Shown: positions 8,159-18,243, counted from the first letter of the stretch. The stretch is 64,000 bases of DNA from Flavobacterium notoginsengisoli (GCF_014207905.1 NZ_JACHLB010000001.1:1242723-1306722), one strand, 5' to 3'. Numbers and translations are program-made. The notes: generated by a model not told the origin, from the sequence alone.

Positions 8159-8727
8159 GATTTAAATTCTTTTAAAGGATTTTTATTATTCCAAACAGCT
8201 CCAAGAAGTGCAATATCATCAAAACCATTTTCGAGTGTTTTTTGAATGTTTTCTGAATGAATTCCACCTAAAGCGACAATTTTTGTTTTATAATTTGTTC
8301 TTGATTTTATTTCTTTGAAAAGGTCTTTTTTAGGCGAATAATTTTCTTTTGAAATACTTTTAAAAACTGGACTTAAGAATGCATAATCAAAATTATTTTC
8401 TAAAGAATTAAAATCTTTTATAGAATGTGTTGAAGTCGATTTAGACCTACAAGGTTTTGAAAACCTTGCAGGATAATCTGTATCGTTTATTCTTTCTTTT
8501 TCAGAAAAATGAAATCTATTAATTCCAAAATCTTCTGCTAATTCATGATGATTGTGCAAAACCATTTTATCTCGAAATTCTAATTTAATTTGATGAAGAA
8601 ATTGCGCCATTTCCAGTTCAGAAAAATCAGGTTTCCGAATATGAAGTAACGACAAACCTTCTTCTAATAAAGAGTGAAGAATTTGAATTTCATCTTCAAT
8701 AAAAAAAGGATTTGTAATCACAATCAT
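8116..8727 (-). CDS. ThiE-like protein, possibly a TenI-type thiazole tautomerase
   Basis: A 203-residue protein with the ThiE/TenI fold: LLHIRKPDF, HNHHELAEDFG, STHSIKDF, YAFLSPVF, ALGGI and DIALLGAVW in the right order. The ThiE substrate motifs NDxxxLA and GVHLG are replaced (HNHHELA, INRFHFS), so it is unlikely to be a second normal synthase. A histidine in the STHS segment matches the place where TenI tautomerases carry a conserved histidine (from memory). Just before it, about 9 residues (PARFSKPCR) are encoded by a palindromic repeat inserted in frame at 8446-8472. It lies between thiC (31-bp gap) and thiD (43-bp overlap). Confidence 0.85.
   Translation of the reverse strand: MIVITNPFFIEDEIQILHSLLEEGLSLLHIRKPDFSELEMAQFLHQIKLEFRDKMVLHNHHELAEDFGINRFHFSEKERINDTDYPARFSKPCRSKSTSTHSIKDFNSLENNFDYAFLSPVFKSISKENYSPKKDLFKEIKSRTNYKTKIVALGGIHSENIQKTLENGFDDIALLGAVWNNKNPLKEFKSCQKIVLSHLQSQV
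8446..8472. repeat. 27-bp palindromic repeat inside the thiE-like gene
   Basis: The arms CCTACAAGGTTTT and AAAACCTTGCAGG surround a single G and match with one mismatch. The form is that of the short palindromes scattered through Flavobacterium genomes, but here it lies within an open frame and is read as PARFSKPCR on the minus strand without breaking it. Confidence 0.8.
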
Positions 8728-8758
8728 ATCTTTCTTCTTGATTCTATTATCTTTTTAC

Positions 8759-10609
<1,851 letters not shown>

Positions 10610-10689
10610 TCAGGTTATGGACTGCAGCGAATCTATTCTCAATTTGTATGAATTGGAATTTGGAATTTTCTTTTTTGGAATTTCAAAAA

Positions 10690-10896
10690 TTAACCGCCTT
10701 GAGTAGCGGAAATAATCAGAATTTCGTCAGTTTCTTGTATGAGGAATTCGTTCCAATTGGTTTTTGGAACAACAGTATTGTTAACAGCAACGGCGATTCC
10801 GTTTTGTTTGTGCGGAATTTCGAGATCGAGCAATGACTGAATGCTTAGCGATTCGGCATTGATTTTTTTTGTTTGTTGATTGATTTTTAGTTCCAT
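10690..10896 (-). CDS. thiS: Sulfur-carrier protein ThiS
   Basis: A 68-residue ubiquitin-like protein ending in ATQGG. The terminal Gly-Gly is adenylated by ThiF, converted to a thiocarboxylate and used by ThiG. It is the first gene of the thi operon and follows the TPP riboswitch. Its start codon lies in the segment AGGAATGG, which is the exact complement of CCATTCCT 28 bases upstream in the leader, so the start can be hidden in a hairpin. Confidence 0.95.
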   Translation of the reverse strand: MELKINQQTKKINAESLSIQSLLDLEIPHKQNGIAVAVNNTVVPKTNWNEFLIQETDEILIISATQGG

Positions 10897-10935
10897 TCCT
10901 TTTAGTTTTTGTGTATAGATACACGATAGGAATGG
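10893..10935 (-). promoter_or_regulatory. Hairpin hiding the thiS start codon (riboswitch expression platform)
   Basis: On the minus strand CCATTCCT (10935-10928) is complementary over 8 bases to AGGAATGG (10900-10893), which holds the ribosome-binding purines and the ATG of thiS. Between them GTGTAT-CT-ATACAC makes a second stem. A second hairpin (AACGCAT-TTCT-ATGCGTT, 10960-10943) sits between this and the aptamer. No T-run follows either hairpin, which favours control of translation over termination. The mechanism is inference. Confidence 0.6.
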
Positions 10936-10972
10936 CTACAATAACGCATAGAAATGCGTTTAAGAAGTCATC

Positions 10973-11060
10973 TTACTTTTCCCTACGCTAGTATGAACTA
11001 GATCAGGTTCAGAGGGTAAAATCTCAGCCTACATGTTTGTAGACACCCCTAAAGTGTGAA
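10973..11060 (-). promoter_or_regulatory. TPP riboswitch (THI element)
   Basis: Read on the minus strand, the leader contains GGGGTGTC, GGCTGAGA, ACCCTCTGAACCTGATCTAG and TACTAGCGTAGGGAA in the order of the thiamine pyrophosphate aptamer. P1 can form from ACTTT and AAAGT. It lies 77 bp upstream of thiS and should reduce expression of the whole thi operon when TPP is plentiful. Confidence 0.97.
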
Positions 11061-11061
11061 G

Positions 11062-11069
11062 CAAATGTA
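11062..11069 (-). promoter_or_regulatory. Probable -7 promoter element of the thi operon
   Basis: TACATTTG on the minus strand fits the Bacteroidota -7 consensus TAnnTTTG and places transcription start a few bases before the TPP aptamer. No convincing -33 TTTG is visible upstream. Confidence 0.55.
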
Positions 11070-11113
11070 ATAAAAAATTTGTTTAAAAGTTTAAAGTTTC
11101 ATGTTTCAAGTTT

Positions 11114-11160
11114 TGAAAACTGAAAATTGAGACTGAAAACTGAGACTGAGACTGAAAACT
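11114..11160. repeat. Short degenerate direct repeats GAGACTGAAAACT
   Basis: The units GAAAACT, GAAAATT and GAGACT alternate seven times just after the tag stop codon. This is a simple low-complexity intergenic repeat with no apparent coding role. Confidence 0.6.
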
Positions 11161-11737
11161 ACTTAGCCCGAGTAAAGCAGTTTTCGACATGATCATTGAC
11201 CATTCCTGTTGCTTGCATGTGAGCGTAAATAACGGTTGAACCTACAAATTTAAATCCGCGTTTTTTTAAATCTTTGCTGATTGCGTCAGAAATTGGAGTA
11301 GTGGCAGGTACGTCTTTTAATGTTTTTGGATTGTTGTCAATTGGTTTTCCGTCAACAAATTTCCAAATGTATTGAGAGAAAGTTCCAAACTCTTCTTGTA
11401 TTTTCATAAAAGCCTGAGCGTTTGTAACTGCTGATCTTATTTTAAGTTTGTTACGAATTATTCCTGTATTTTGCAGCAATTCTTCGATTTTATCTTCAGA
11501 ATAGTTGGCAACTTTTTTATAGTCGAAGTTGTCAAAAGCAGCTTTGAAATTTTCTCTTTTATTTAAAATGGTAATCCAACTTAAACCTGCTTGAAAAGTT
11601 TCCAATATTAAAAATTCGAAAATGGTAGGGTCGTCGTAGACTGGAGTTCCCCATTCTTCGTCATGATATTTTTTGTACAAATCACTAGCTGAACACCAGC
11701 CACATCTTATTGGTTCCATTTTATTATTTTTGGTCAA
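11159..11737 (-). CDS. tag: DNA-3-methyladenine glycosylase I
   Basis: A 192-residue base-excision repair enzyme removing 3-methyladenine from alkylated DNA. It begins the fold with RCGWCSASDLYKKYHDEEWG and has ETFQAGLSWITILNKRENF and a C-terminal MVNDHVENC. The cysteine and histidine near the N-terminus and the HxxxC at the end are the residues that hold the family's structural zinc. The length is normal. A terminator for the next gene upstream separates the two units, so tag probably has its own promoter. Confidence 0.96.
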   Translation of the reverse strand: MTKNNKMEPIRCGWCSASDLYKKYHDEEWGTPVYDDPTIFEFLILETFQAGLSWITILNKRENFKAAFDNFDYKKVANYSEDKIEELLQNTGIIRNKLKIRSAVTNAQAFMKIQEEFGTFSQYIWKFVDGKPIDNNPKTLKDVPATTPISDAISKDLKKRGFKFVGSTVIYAHMQATGMVNDHVENCFTRAK

Positions 11738-11747
11738 CTTAAAAGTA

Positions 11748-11783
11748 TAAAAAAAAGTCTCATTTCAAAATGAAGTGAGACTT
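11748..11783 (-). terminator. Rho-independent terminator after the lipocalin-like gene
   Basis: The arms AAGTCTCA and TGAGACTT enclose a further TTCA/TGAA pairing, and on the minus strand the stem is followed by a run of eight T. Confidence 0.85.
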
Positions 11784-11804
11784 AATATAATTAATTGTAA
11801 TAAT

Positions 11805-12287
11805 TTACTTTCTTGTAAACTCAGTTAGGGCATAAATACTATTATCATTTCCTTTAGTGATTTTTAATCTTAACGTTGTTTCATTTAATTTTAAAATCTC
11901 ATAAGTAAATTCATTGTTTAGTATATCTTTAGTTTTTAAGATATTATCTGATTTTGACCATGTTCCGTCGTTATTGTATTCCTTACATTTTGAATTAGCA
12001 TATTCATATTGTAATTCTTTGTAATTTCCATTTTCTAAAAATTCAATTTGGTCATTACTGCATCCGCCATCTGGACTTATTGTTAAAAGAAGTTCAGAAC
12101 CATTTAAAATGTTTCCATGTTTTGTGAGTTCCCACTTGCCAATGATTGATGCTTTTGTTTCAGAGCTATTTTCGTCATTATCATTACTACTGCATGATGA
12201 AAGTAATAAACCAACTGAAACAAATAAAAGAGCTAACTTTTTGATTTTACTTATAAATTTATTGTTAAACAAGTTGCTAAAATACAA
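11805..12287 (-). CDS. Lipocalin-like lipoprotein
   Basis: A 160-residue protein. Residues 16-32 form a hydrophobic signal ending in the lipobox LLSSC, so the mature protein should be a lipid-anchored envelope protein. The mature part starts with an Asp/Asn/Ser-rich linker and continues with IIGKWELTKHG, a typical opening of Bacteroidota lipocalin-like domains (small beta barrels of unknown ligand), and DGTWSKSDNILKT. The first 10-15 residues before the charged KIKK are longer than usual for a signal peptide, but there is no later ATG before the lipobox. It has its own terminator. Confidence 0.8.
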   Translation of the reverse strand: MYFSNLFNNKFISKIKKLALLFVSVGLLLSSCSSNDNDENSSETKASIIGKWELTKHGNILNGSELLLTISPDGGCSNDQIEFLENGNYKELQYEYANSKCKEYNNDGTWSKSDNILKTKDILNNEFTYEILKLNETTLRLKITKGNDNSIYALTEFTRK

Positions 12288-12407
12288 AGTATTTACATGT
12301 TAAAAAAATAAAAATGTAGGTTTATTTTTACTTTTATTTGTATTGTTGATATTCAGTTATTGATTTTGTGTATTTAACCATTTAATAAGTTATGTTGAAA
12401 AATTTGT

Positions 12408-13034
12408 TTATTTTCCAATTTTCCAGTGATAACCCTTTACGCTTGGTATGTAAGCTTTTGTTCCAATTATGATCAAATCGGTATAAATTTTCTTTTTGTA
12501 TTTAATTCCAATAGCATTTCCAGAAGTGTACATTTTATTGGCTTCAAATTTGAATTTTATTTTGGCATCTTTAAATTTAGCATCAGAAATTGTTTCAATA
12601 AACCAAGTAGATTTCCATTTTATTTCAATTTCATCCTCAGCAGTTTTGGTAATGCTTTTGATGAGCTTTATTCCATCGGCAGGAACATCATGATTTTCTA
12701 TAAGATCTTTTTGAGTTAAAGTTTCGCCAGTTTTCCATTCCGACATAAATTTTTTAAAAGAAGTAATTCCTAAAAACTTATCATTTTCGACTTCAGGTTT
12801 TGCAATGCTATCACTTAAGGTTGTTATGCTTTCGGTTTGAATTTCTTCTGTAGTAATTTTATCTACAATTGTGTTTTTATATTGTTTTACAGTTTCAATA
12901 GTGTTTTCTGAAATCGTTTCAATTTGGTTAGAAATCTTATCCGTAACTTCTAACATTTGTTTTTTAGCATTTTTGGAACAGCCTATAATACAACCTGTAG
13001 TAATTACTAAAAAGTATATTTTGTAATTTTTCAT
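12408..13034 (-). CDS. Lipoprotein of unknown function
   Basis: A 208-residue protein that I do not recognise. It has a short signal with a lipobox around IIGC (Cys19). Residues 25 to 75 are rich in Glu, Thr, Ile and Lys and look like an amphipathic helix or coiled coil (KQMLEVTDKISNQIETISEN and on). The C-terminal half, from about residue 80, is a probable beta-rich domain with many Lys (IEIKWKSTWFIETI). The start codon overlaps the stop of the queuosine-precursor transporter gene by one base (TAATG), so they are co-transcribed. There is no sign that the functions are related. Confidence 0.75.
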   Translation of the reverse strand: MKNYKIYFLVITTGCIIGCSKNAKKQMLEVTDKISNQIETISENTIETVKQYKNTIVDKITTEEIQTESITTLSDSIAKPEVENDKFLGITSFKKFMSEWKTGETLTQKDLIENHDVPADGIKLIKSITKTAEDEIEIKWKSTWFIETISDAKFKDAKIKFKFEANKMYTSGNAIGIKYKKKIYTDLIIIGTKAYIPSVKGYHWKIGK

Positions 13035-13711
13035 TATTGTAAATGGTCCTCGTTTTTTTGCAAATTGTCTTTATCCAAATATTTTTTAATTAAATGATGC
13101 CCTAAGTAAATAGCTGGAGTCAACAAAATTGCAATTGCCAATTTAAAAGTGTATCCGATTAAACCTGAAGAAATAAACGTATCAAAATCTATTTTTCCTG
13201 GAAGCCAAAAAGCAATTCCAAGTACAATGAACGAATCAAATAATTGCGAAATTACAGTAGAACCTGTCGCTCTAAGCCAAATTTTCTTTTCACCTGTTCT
13301 GTTCTTGAAAAACCAAAAAATCCAAACATCAATGAGCTGAGATGCCATAAAAGCAATTAAACTTCCCACAATGATCCACATACTTTGTCCGAATACCGCT
13401 TGAAATTGTTCGTCGTTTACAGGGCTAATTCCTTTTGCAGCAGGAATTGTAATGGCCATAAACAAAATCAGAAAAGCATAAGCAATCAAACAAGCAGTTA
13501 TAAAAGAAAGTTTTTTTACTCCTTTTTCTCCAAAGTATTCATTGATTAAATCTGTTGTTAAAAATACAATTGGCCAAGGTAAAATTCCTATGCTCATTAC
13601 AAAAGGTCCAATCTGAATTAATTTTCCTCCAATTAGTTCTGCTACAACAGCATTGGTGATAAATATTCCTGCTAGAATTACAAAAACAATCTCTTTTCTG
13701 GTCTTAAACAT
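13034..13711 (-). CDS. Queuosine precursor transporter (YhhQ/VUT family)
   Basis: A 225-residue inner-membrane protein with about six hydrophobic segments. It matches the vitamin-uptake-like YhhQ family, which imports the queuosine precursors preQ0 or preQ1: NAVVAELIGGKLIQIG near residue 20, WPIVFLTTDLINEYFGEKG near residue 47, and a central ASQLIDVWIFWFFKNRTGE. QueG, which makes the final queuosine from epoxyqueuosine, is encoded at 58264, outside this cluster. A TAAATTTG element at 13741-13734 is a possible promoter. Confidence 0.92.
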   Translation of the reverse strand: MFKTRKEIVFVILAGIFITNAVVAELIGGKLIQIGPFVMSIGILPWPIVFLTTDLINEYFGEKGVKKLSFITACLIAYAFLILFMAITIPAAKGISPVNDEQFQAVFGQSMWIIVGSLIAFMASQLIDVWIFWFFKNRTGEKKIWLRATGSTVISQLFDSFIVLGIAFWLPGKIDFDTFISSGLIGYTFKLAIAILLTPAIYLGHHLIKKYLDKDNLQKNEDHLQ

Positions 13712-13874
13712 GTTTATTTAATAATTGATGTTTCAAATTTAAACTATTTCCTTTTTAACTGAAAGTGGTTTTTTGAATTTGCACTTTGGTCAAGTTAATA
13801 GTTAAAAATTATCCTTTAGTTTTCTTTTTAGTTATTTTTGGAACAATTACTAGTTCTATTATTAAATCAACTTA

Positions 13875-15998
13875 ATGAGAATGAAAAAAATATTATCAAT
13901 TTTTATCATGAGTACAACTTTTTTTGCGTCTAACGCACAAACAAATTCTGATAATCCTCTGCTGAAGAAATGGACAGGACCTTACGGAGGTGTTCCAGCT
14001 TTCAATGAGTATAAAGTATCAGATTTTAAACCAGCAATTGAATTTGCAATTCAGGAAAAACTTAATGAAGTAGATGCTATTGCCAATAGTACAAAACCAG
14101 CAACTTTCGATAATACAATTGTTGCTTTAGAGCGTTCAGGAAGTACAATCGAAAGAATTATGACGGTTTACGGGATTTATAGATCTAACTTAAGTAGTCC
14201 TGAATTCAGTGCGATTGATAGAGAAATGTCGCCTAAATTTTCTGAATTTAGCGACAAAATCAATCAGAATAAAAAATTATTTACTAGAATCGAAGCTGTT
14301 TATAATTCAAAAGATAAAAACAAGCTTACTGGAGAACAACAGCGTTTAATCTGGCTTTACTACACTAATTTTGTGCGCCAGGGAGCAAAATTAAACGACA
14401 CAGACAAAGCAAAAGTTGCTGCTATTAATAAAGAATTGGCATCGCTTTTTACTCGTTTCAGTCAAAATTTATTGGCAGAAGAGCATAATCAATATTTAGC
14501 ATTAAAAACGGAAAGTGATTTTGATGGTTTACCAACTGAGGTTAAAAACGCTGCAATTGCTGAAGCTAAAGAAAGAAAACTAGATGCAATGGGATGCATT
14601 GCGAATACTCGTTCGTCAATTGAGCCTTTTTTGACTTTTTCTACCCGTAGAGATTTAAGAGAAAAAGCGTTTGATATTTTTGTAAAGCGTGGAGATAATG
14701 GAAACGCTAATGATAATAACGCAACTTTAGTTTCTATTTTAGAATTAAGAGCTAAAAAAGCAAAACTTTTGGGTTATCCAACGTTTGCAGATTGGAGTTT
14801 GTCTAACAAAATGGCAAAAGATCCGCAGAAAACTTTAGATTTGATGATGTCTGTTTGGGAGCCTTCGGTAGAAAAAGTGCACCAAGATGTTGCTGAAATG
14901 CAAAAAATCGTTGATGCAGAAGGAGGGAAATTCAAAATTCAACCTTGGGATTATCGTTTCTATGCTGAAAAGGTTAGAAAAGCAAAATACGATTTAGATC
15001 AAAATGAGGTTAAACCTTATTTGCAATTAGAGAAACTTCGTGAAGGAATGTTCTGGGTTGCAGGAGAATTGTTCAATTTAGACTTTAAACAAGTTACAAA
15101 TGTTCCGGTTTACCATCCTGATGTTCGTGTTTGGGAAGTGAGTAATAAAGTAACTGGTAAAACAGTCGGACTTTGGTATTTTGATCCTTATGCTCGTGCG
15201 GGAAAACGTTCTGGTGCATGGATGAATGCATACCGTAATCAACAGAGACTTGAAGGAGATGTTTTGACAATTGTTTCTAACAACTGTAATTTTGTTAAAG
15301 GAGCTCCAGGAGAACCAATTTTAATTTCTTGGGAAGATGCTTCGACTTTATTCCACGAATTTGGACACGCACTGCATGGCTTATGTTCCAATGTGACTTA
15401 CCCAAGTTTAGCAGGAACTTCTGTAGCTAGAGATTATGTTGAGTTTCCATCTCAGTTATTGGAGCACTGGTTGTCAACTCCGGAAGTGTTAAATAAATTT
15501 GCGTTACATTATAAAACAAATCAGCCATTGCCTCAAGCTTTAGTTGACAGAATTGAAAAAGCATCAAATTTTGGAGAAGGTTTTTCTACTGTAGAAACCA
15601 TTTCAAGCTCTTTAGTTGATATGAAGCTTCATTTAGCTACACAGCCTATTGATCCTCATAAATTTGAAAAAGAAACTTTAGATGCGCTTCATATGCCTTC
15701 AGAAATCGTAATGCGTCACCGTATTCCACAATTTGGACATATTTTCTCAAGTGATGGTTATGCTGCGGGTTATTATAGCTACTTATGGGCAGATGTTATC
15801 AATGCAGATGCATGGGAAGCTTTTACAGAAGGAAAAGGACCTTATGATAAAGAAGTGGCTAAAAGACTTTATGAAACTGTTTTTAGTGTAGGAAACACTA
15901 TCGATCAGGAAAAAGCATATGAGAATTTTAGAGGAAGAGCTCCAAAATCTGATGCTTTAATGCGTGCAAGGAATTTCCCTATTAAGGATAAAAAATAG
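13875..15998 (+). CDS. Exported M3-family metallopeptidase (dipeptidyl carboxypeptidase-like)
   Basis: A 707-residue zinc peptidase of the M3 (thimet oligopeptidase/Dcp) family that cleaves short peptides. A signal peptide covers about residues 1-21 and ends at SNAQ, so it acts in the periplasm. The N-terminal opening NPLLKKWTGPYGGVPAFNEY is that of Dcp. The zinc motif HEFGH is at residues 494-498, followed by the third-ligand region near VARDYVEFPSQLLEHW. An alternative ATG lies 6 bp downstream. A TATTTTTG -7-like element at 13833 and a terminator at 16020 suggest a single-gene unit. Confidence 0.95.
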   Translation: MRMKKILSIFIMSTTFFASNAQTNSDNPLLKKWTGPYGGVPAFNEYKVSDFKPAIEFAIQEKLNEVDAIANSTKPATFDNTIVALERSGSTIERIMTVYGIYRSNLSSPEFSAIDREMSPKFSEFSDKINQNKKLFTRIEAVYNSKDKNKLTGEQQRLIWLYYTNFVRQGAKLNDTDKAKVAAINKELASLFTRFSQNLLAEEHNQYLALKTESDFDGLPTEVKNAAIAEAKERKLDAMGCIANTRSSIEPFLTFSTRRDLREKAFDIFVKRGDNGNANDNNATLVSILELRAKKAKLLGYPTFADWSLSNKMAKDPQKTLDLMMSVWEPSVEKVHQDVAEMQKIVDAEGGKFKIQPWDYRFYAEKVRKAKYDLDQNEVKPYLQLEKLREGMFWVAGELFNLDFKQVTNVPVYHPDVRVWEVSNKVTGKTVGLWYFDPYARAGKRSGAWMNAYRNQQRLEGDVLTIVSNNCNFVKGAPGEPILISWEDASTLFHEFGHALHGLCSNVTYPSLAGTSVARDYVEFPSQLLEHWLSTPEVLNKFALHYKTNQPLPQALVDRIEKASNFGEGFSTVETISSSLVDMKLHLATQPIDPHKFEKETLDALHMPSEIVMRHRIPQFGHIFSSDGYAAGYYSYLWADVINADAWEAFTEGKGPYDKEVAKRLYETVFSVGNTIDQEKAYENFRGRAPKSDALMRARNFPIKDKK

Positions 15999-16019
15999 TA
16001 AGATGAAAATCTGATCAAA

Positions 16020-16053
16020 AACCTCGGATAATTATTTATTCGAGGTTTTTTTT
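16020..16053 (+). terminator. Terminator after the M3 peptidase gene
   Basis: The stem AACCTCG / CGAGGTT with a 14-base loop is followed by a run of T on the plus strand. Confidence 0.85.
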
Positions 16054-16117
16054 ATTGAAATGTATTTAAGCTAGAAGCTCATTAGTAGTTCTGAAAGGAA
16101 CAAATTATATTGTAGAG

Positions 16118-16139
16118 CTGGACTTCAGTCCAGTTTTTT
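16118..16139 (+). repeat. Palindrome CTGGACTTCAGTCCAG with T-run
   Basis: A perfect 16-bp palindrome followed by six T. It has the form of a rho-independent terminator but already follows one for the same gene. It resembles a repeated palindrome type in Flavobacterium intergenic DNA. Confidence 0.6.
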
Positions 16140-16154
16140 ATATCGAAAATCAAT

Positions 16155-16188
16155 AAAAAAGCCCGAATAAATTAATATTCGGGCTTTT
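16155..16188 (-). terminator. Terminator of the rpsB-tsf unit
   Basis: The stem AAAAGCCCGAAT / ATTCGGGCTTTT with a short AT loop is followed on the minus strand by a T-run, 20 bases after the tsf stop. Confidence 0.88.
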
Positions 16189-16207
16189 GTTATATTGGAA
16201 ATTTAGA

Positions 16208-17170
16208 TTAACCTAAAGTTACTCTTTTGAAACCAGTGATTTCAACGTTGAATCCTTTAACATAATCACCAACTTTTTTACTATCATCTTTGATGAAGTT
16301 TTGATCTAAAAGAGCTTTCTCTTGATCTAAAGTAGTGTTATCAGAAATGAAACGTTGAACTTTTCCTGGAAGAATTTTGTCCCAGATTTGCTCTGGTTTT
16401 CCTTCAGCTTTTAATTCAGCTTTAGCATCTTCTTCTGCTTGTTTGATAACTTCAGGAGTTAATTGAGAGAAAGAGATGTATTTAGGAACATTTTTTAAAG
16501 TTTTTCCTAAACGTTTTGCTTCTTCATTGTCTTTTTCGATTACAGCAATACGAGCAGCAAGTTCAGACTCAACGAAAGCAGGATCAAAATCTTTGTAAGA
16601 TAATGTGTCAGCTCCCATAGAAGCAACTTGCATAGAGATATCTTTTGTTAAAGCTTCAGCGTTTGCAACTGGAGCAGAAATTGCAGTTAAAGCAGCAATT
16701 TTGTTAACGTGAACATAAGATCCGACGAAAGCACCTTCTAAAATTTCGAAACCACCGATTTCGATTTTCTCACCGATAACACCAGTTTGCTCGATTAATT
16801 TCTCAGCAACTGTAATTCCATTGAAATCAGAAGCTAATAATTCTTCTTTAGTAGAGAAGTTGATCGCTTTTTCAACTAAATCTTTAGCTAAAGCAACGAA
16901 CGCTTCATTTTTACCTACGAAGTCAGTTTCGCAGTTTAAAGTAAGGATAGCTCCTTTAGTGTTATCTGCATTGATAAAAGAAACAGCAGCTCCTTCAGAA
17001 GACTCACGGTCAGAACGGTTAGCAGCAACTTTTTGTCCTTTTTCTCTAAGGATTTGGATCGCTTTGTCGAAATCTCCTTCAGCTTCAACTAGGGCTTTTT
17101 TACAGTCCATCATTCCAGCACCTGTAGATTGTCTTAATTTATTTACGTCTGCAGCAGTAATTGTTGCCAT
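16208..17170 (-). CDS. tsf: Elongation factor Ts
   Basis: A 320-residue cytosolic factor that exchanges GDP for GTP on EF-Tu. The N-terminal UBA-like domain has the family signature RQSTGAGMMDCKKALVEAEG (residues 13-32), followed by TLNCETDFVGKNEAFVALA, the core segment contacting EF-Tu. It is longer than the E. coli protein (about 283 residues). It lies 140 bp downstream of rpsB in the classic rpsB-tsf order; the gap contains AATTCCAAATT-type repeats. Confidence 0.98.
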   Translation of the reverse strand: MATITAADVNKLRQSTGAGMMDCKKALVEAEGDFDKAIQILREKGQKVAANRSDRESSEGAAVSFINADNTKGAILTLNCETDFVGKNEAFVALAKDLVEKAINFSTKEELLASDFNGITVAEKLIEQTGVIGEKIEIGGFEILEGAFVGSYVHVNKIAALTAISAPVANAEALTKDISMQVASMGADTLSYKDFDPAFVESELAARIAVIEKDNEEAKRLGKTLKNVPKYISFSQLTPEVIKQAEEDAKAELKAEGKPEQIWDKILPGKVQRFISDNTTLDQEKALLDQNFIKDDSKKVGDYVKGFNVEITGFKRVTLG

Positions 17171-17310
17171 AATATTTTAAGTTTTAATGTGTTTAAAAGT
17201 AAAAAATTCCAGCTTTTAAATCCCAAACTCCAATTTTAATAAATTATCAACATAACGTTTTTAATTCTGGTTGGATTTTGGAATTTAAAATTTGGAATTT
17301 AAATTTTGAT

Positions 17311-18075
17311 TTATTCTTCAGTTGCAGGAGCAGCTTCAGCTTCAACAGCAGGAGCTTCTTCAGCAGCTTCAACTTCTTTTTCTGCACCTCTGTCAGATAG
17401 ACCTTCGATTACAGCAGTAGTTACTAAAGATAAAATTTTGTCAATTGATTTAGAAGCGTCATCATTTGCAGGAATCACGTAATCAACCTCTCTTGGGTCA
17501 GAATTCGTATCAACCATTGCGAAAACTGGAATGTTTAATTTTTGAGCTTCTTTTATTGCGATGTGTTCAGCTTTGATATCTACTACGAACAATGCTGCAG
17601 GTAGTCTAGACATATCAGCAATTGAACCTAAGTTTTTCTCTAATTTAGCTCTAAGACGATCAACTTGTAAACGCTCTTTTTTAGAAAGTGTGTTGAAAGT
17701 ACCATCTTTCTTCATTTTATCGATAGAAGACATTTTTTTAACTGCCTTTCTGATAGTTACGAAGTTAGTTAGCATTCCACCTGGCCATCTTTCAGTGATG
17801 TAAGGCATGTTTGCAGCTTTTGCTTTATCAGCAACGATGTCTTTAGCTTGTTTTTTGGTAGCTACGAATAAGATTTTTCTACCTGATGCAGCGATTTTTT
17901 TCAAAGCTTCGTTAGCTTCTTCAATTTTAGCTGCAGTTTTATATAGATTGATAATGTGAATACCATTACGCTCCATATAAATGTAAGGAGCCATGTTTGG
18001 ATCCCATTTTCTAGTCATGTGTCCGAAGTGAACACCTGCTTCTAGTAATTCTTTTACTTCTATTTTGTTTGCCAT
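17311..18075 (-). CDS. rpsB: 30S ribosomal protein S2
   Basis: A 254-residue ribosomal protein with HFGHMTRKWDPNMAPYIYME near residue 17, FVATKKQAKDIV and DTNSDPREVDYVIPANDDA. The C-terminus has an extra tail of about 25 residues made of Glu, Ala, Pro and Val, which is common in Bacteroidota S2. It is followed by tsf. The 176 bases upstream hold three hairpins and probably are a regulatory leader. Confidence 0.98.
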   Translation of the reverse strand: MANKIEVKELLEAGVHFGHMTRKWDPNMAPYIYMERNGIHIINLYKTAAKIEEANEALKKIAASGRKILFVATKKQAKDIVADKAKAANMPYITERWPGGMLTNFVTIRKAVKKMSSIDKMKKDGTFNTLSKKERLQVDRLRAKLEKNLGSIADMSRLPAALFVVDIKAEHIAIKEAQKLNIPVFAMVDTNSDPREVDYVIPANDDASKSIDKILSLVTTAVIEGLSDRGAEKEVEAAEEAPAVEAEAAPATEE

Positions 18076-18106
18076 TTTTGTACTAGTTTACGTTCTGTTG
18101 ATTAGC

Positions 18107-18243
18107 AATGTATAAATGGCGATTTCTCTGGCTTTATACATTTAGATGCTAAACTATATCCTACCTCGATAGGAGAGCAACAATAACTGTGTTTTTTAAT
18201 TTCAATAAATAATTGATAATGTCTTGTCCCATCTGAACAAGAC
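18107..18243 (-). promoter_or_regulatory. Structured leader upstream of rpsB
   Basis: Three inverted repeats precede rpsB. The first is GTCTTGT / ACAAGAC (18243-18221). The second is TCCTA / TAGGA (18174-18159). The third is AATGTATAAA / TTTATACATT (18142-18107), 31 bases before the ATG. None has a T-run. S2 represses its own operon in other bacteria; a similar role here is inference. Confidence 0.45.

Noticed and set aside
10943..10960. AACGCAT/ATGCGTT hairpin as a riboswitch terminator
   Set aside because: No T-run follows it on the minus strand, so termination is unlikely; it may still be part of the expression platform.
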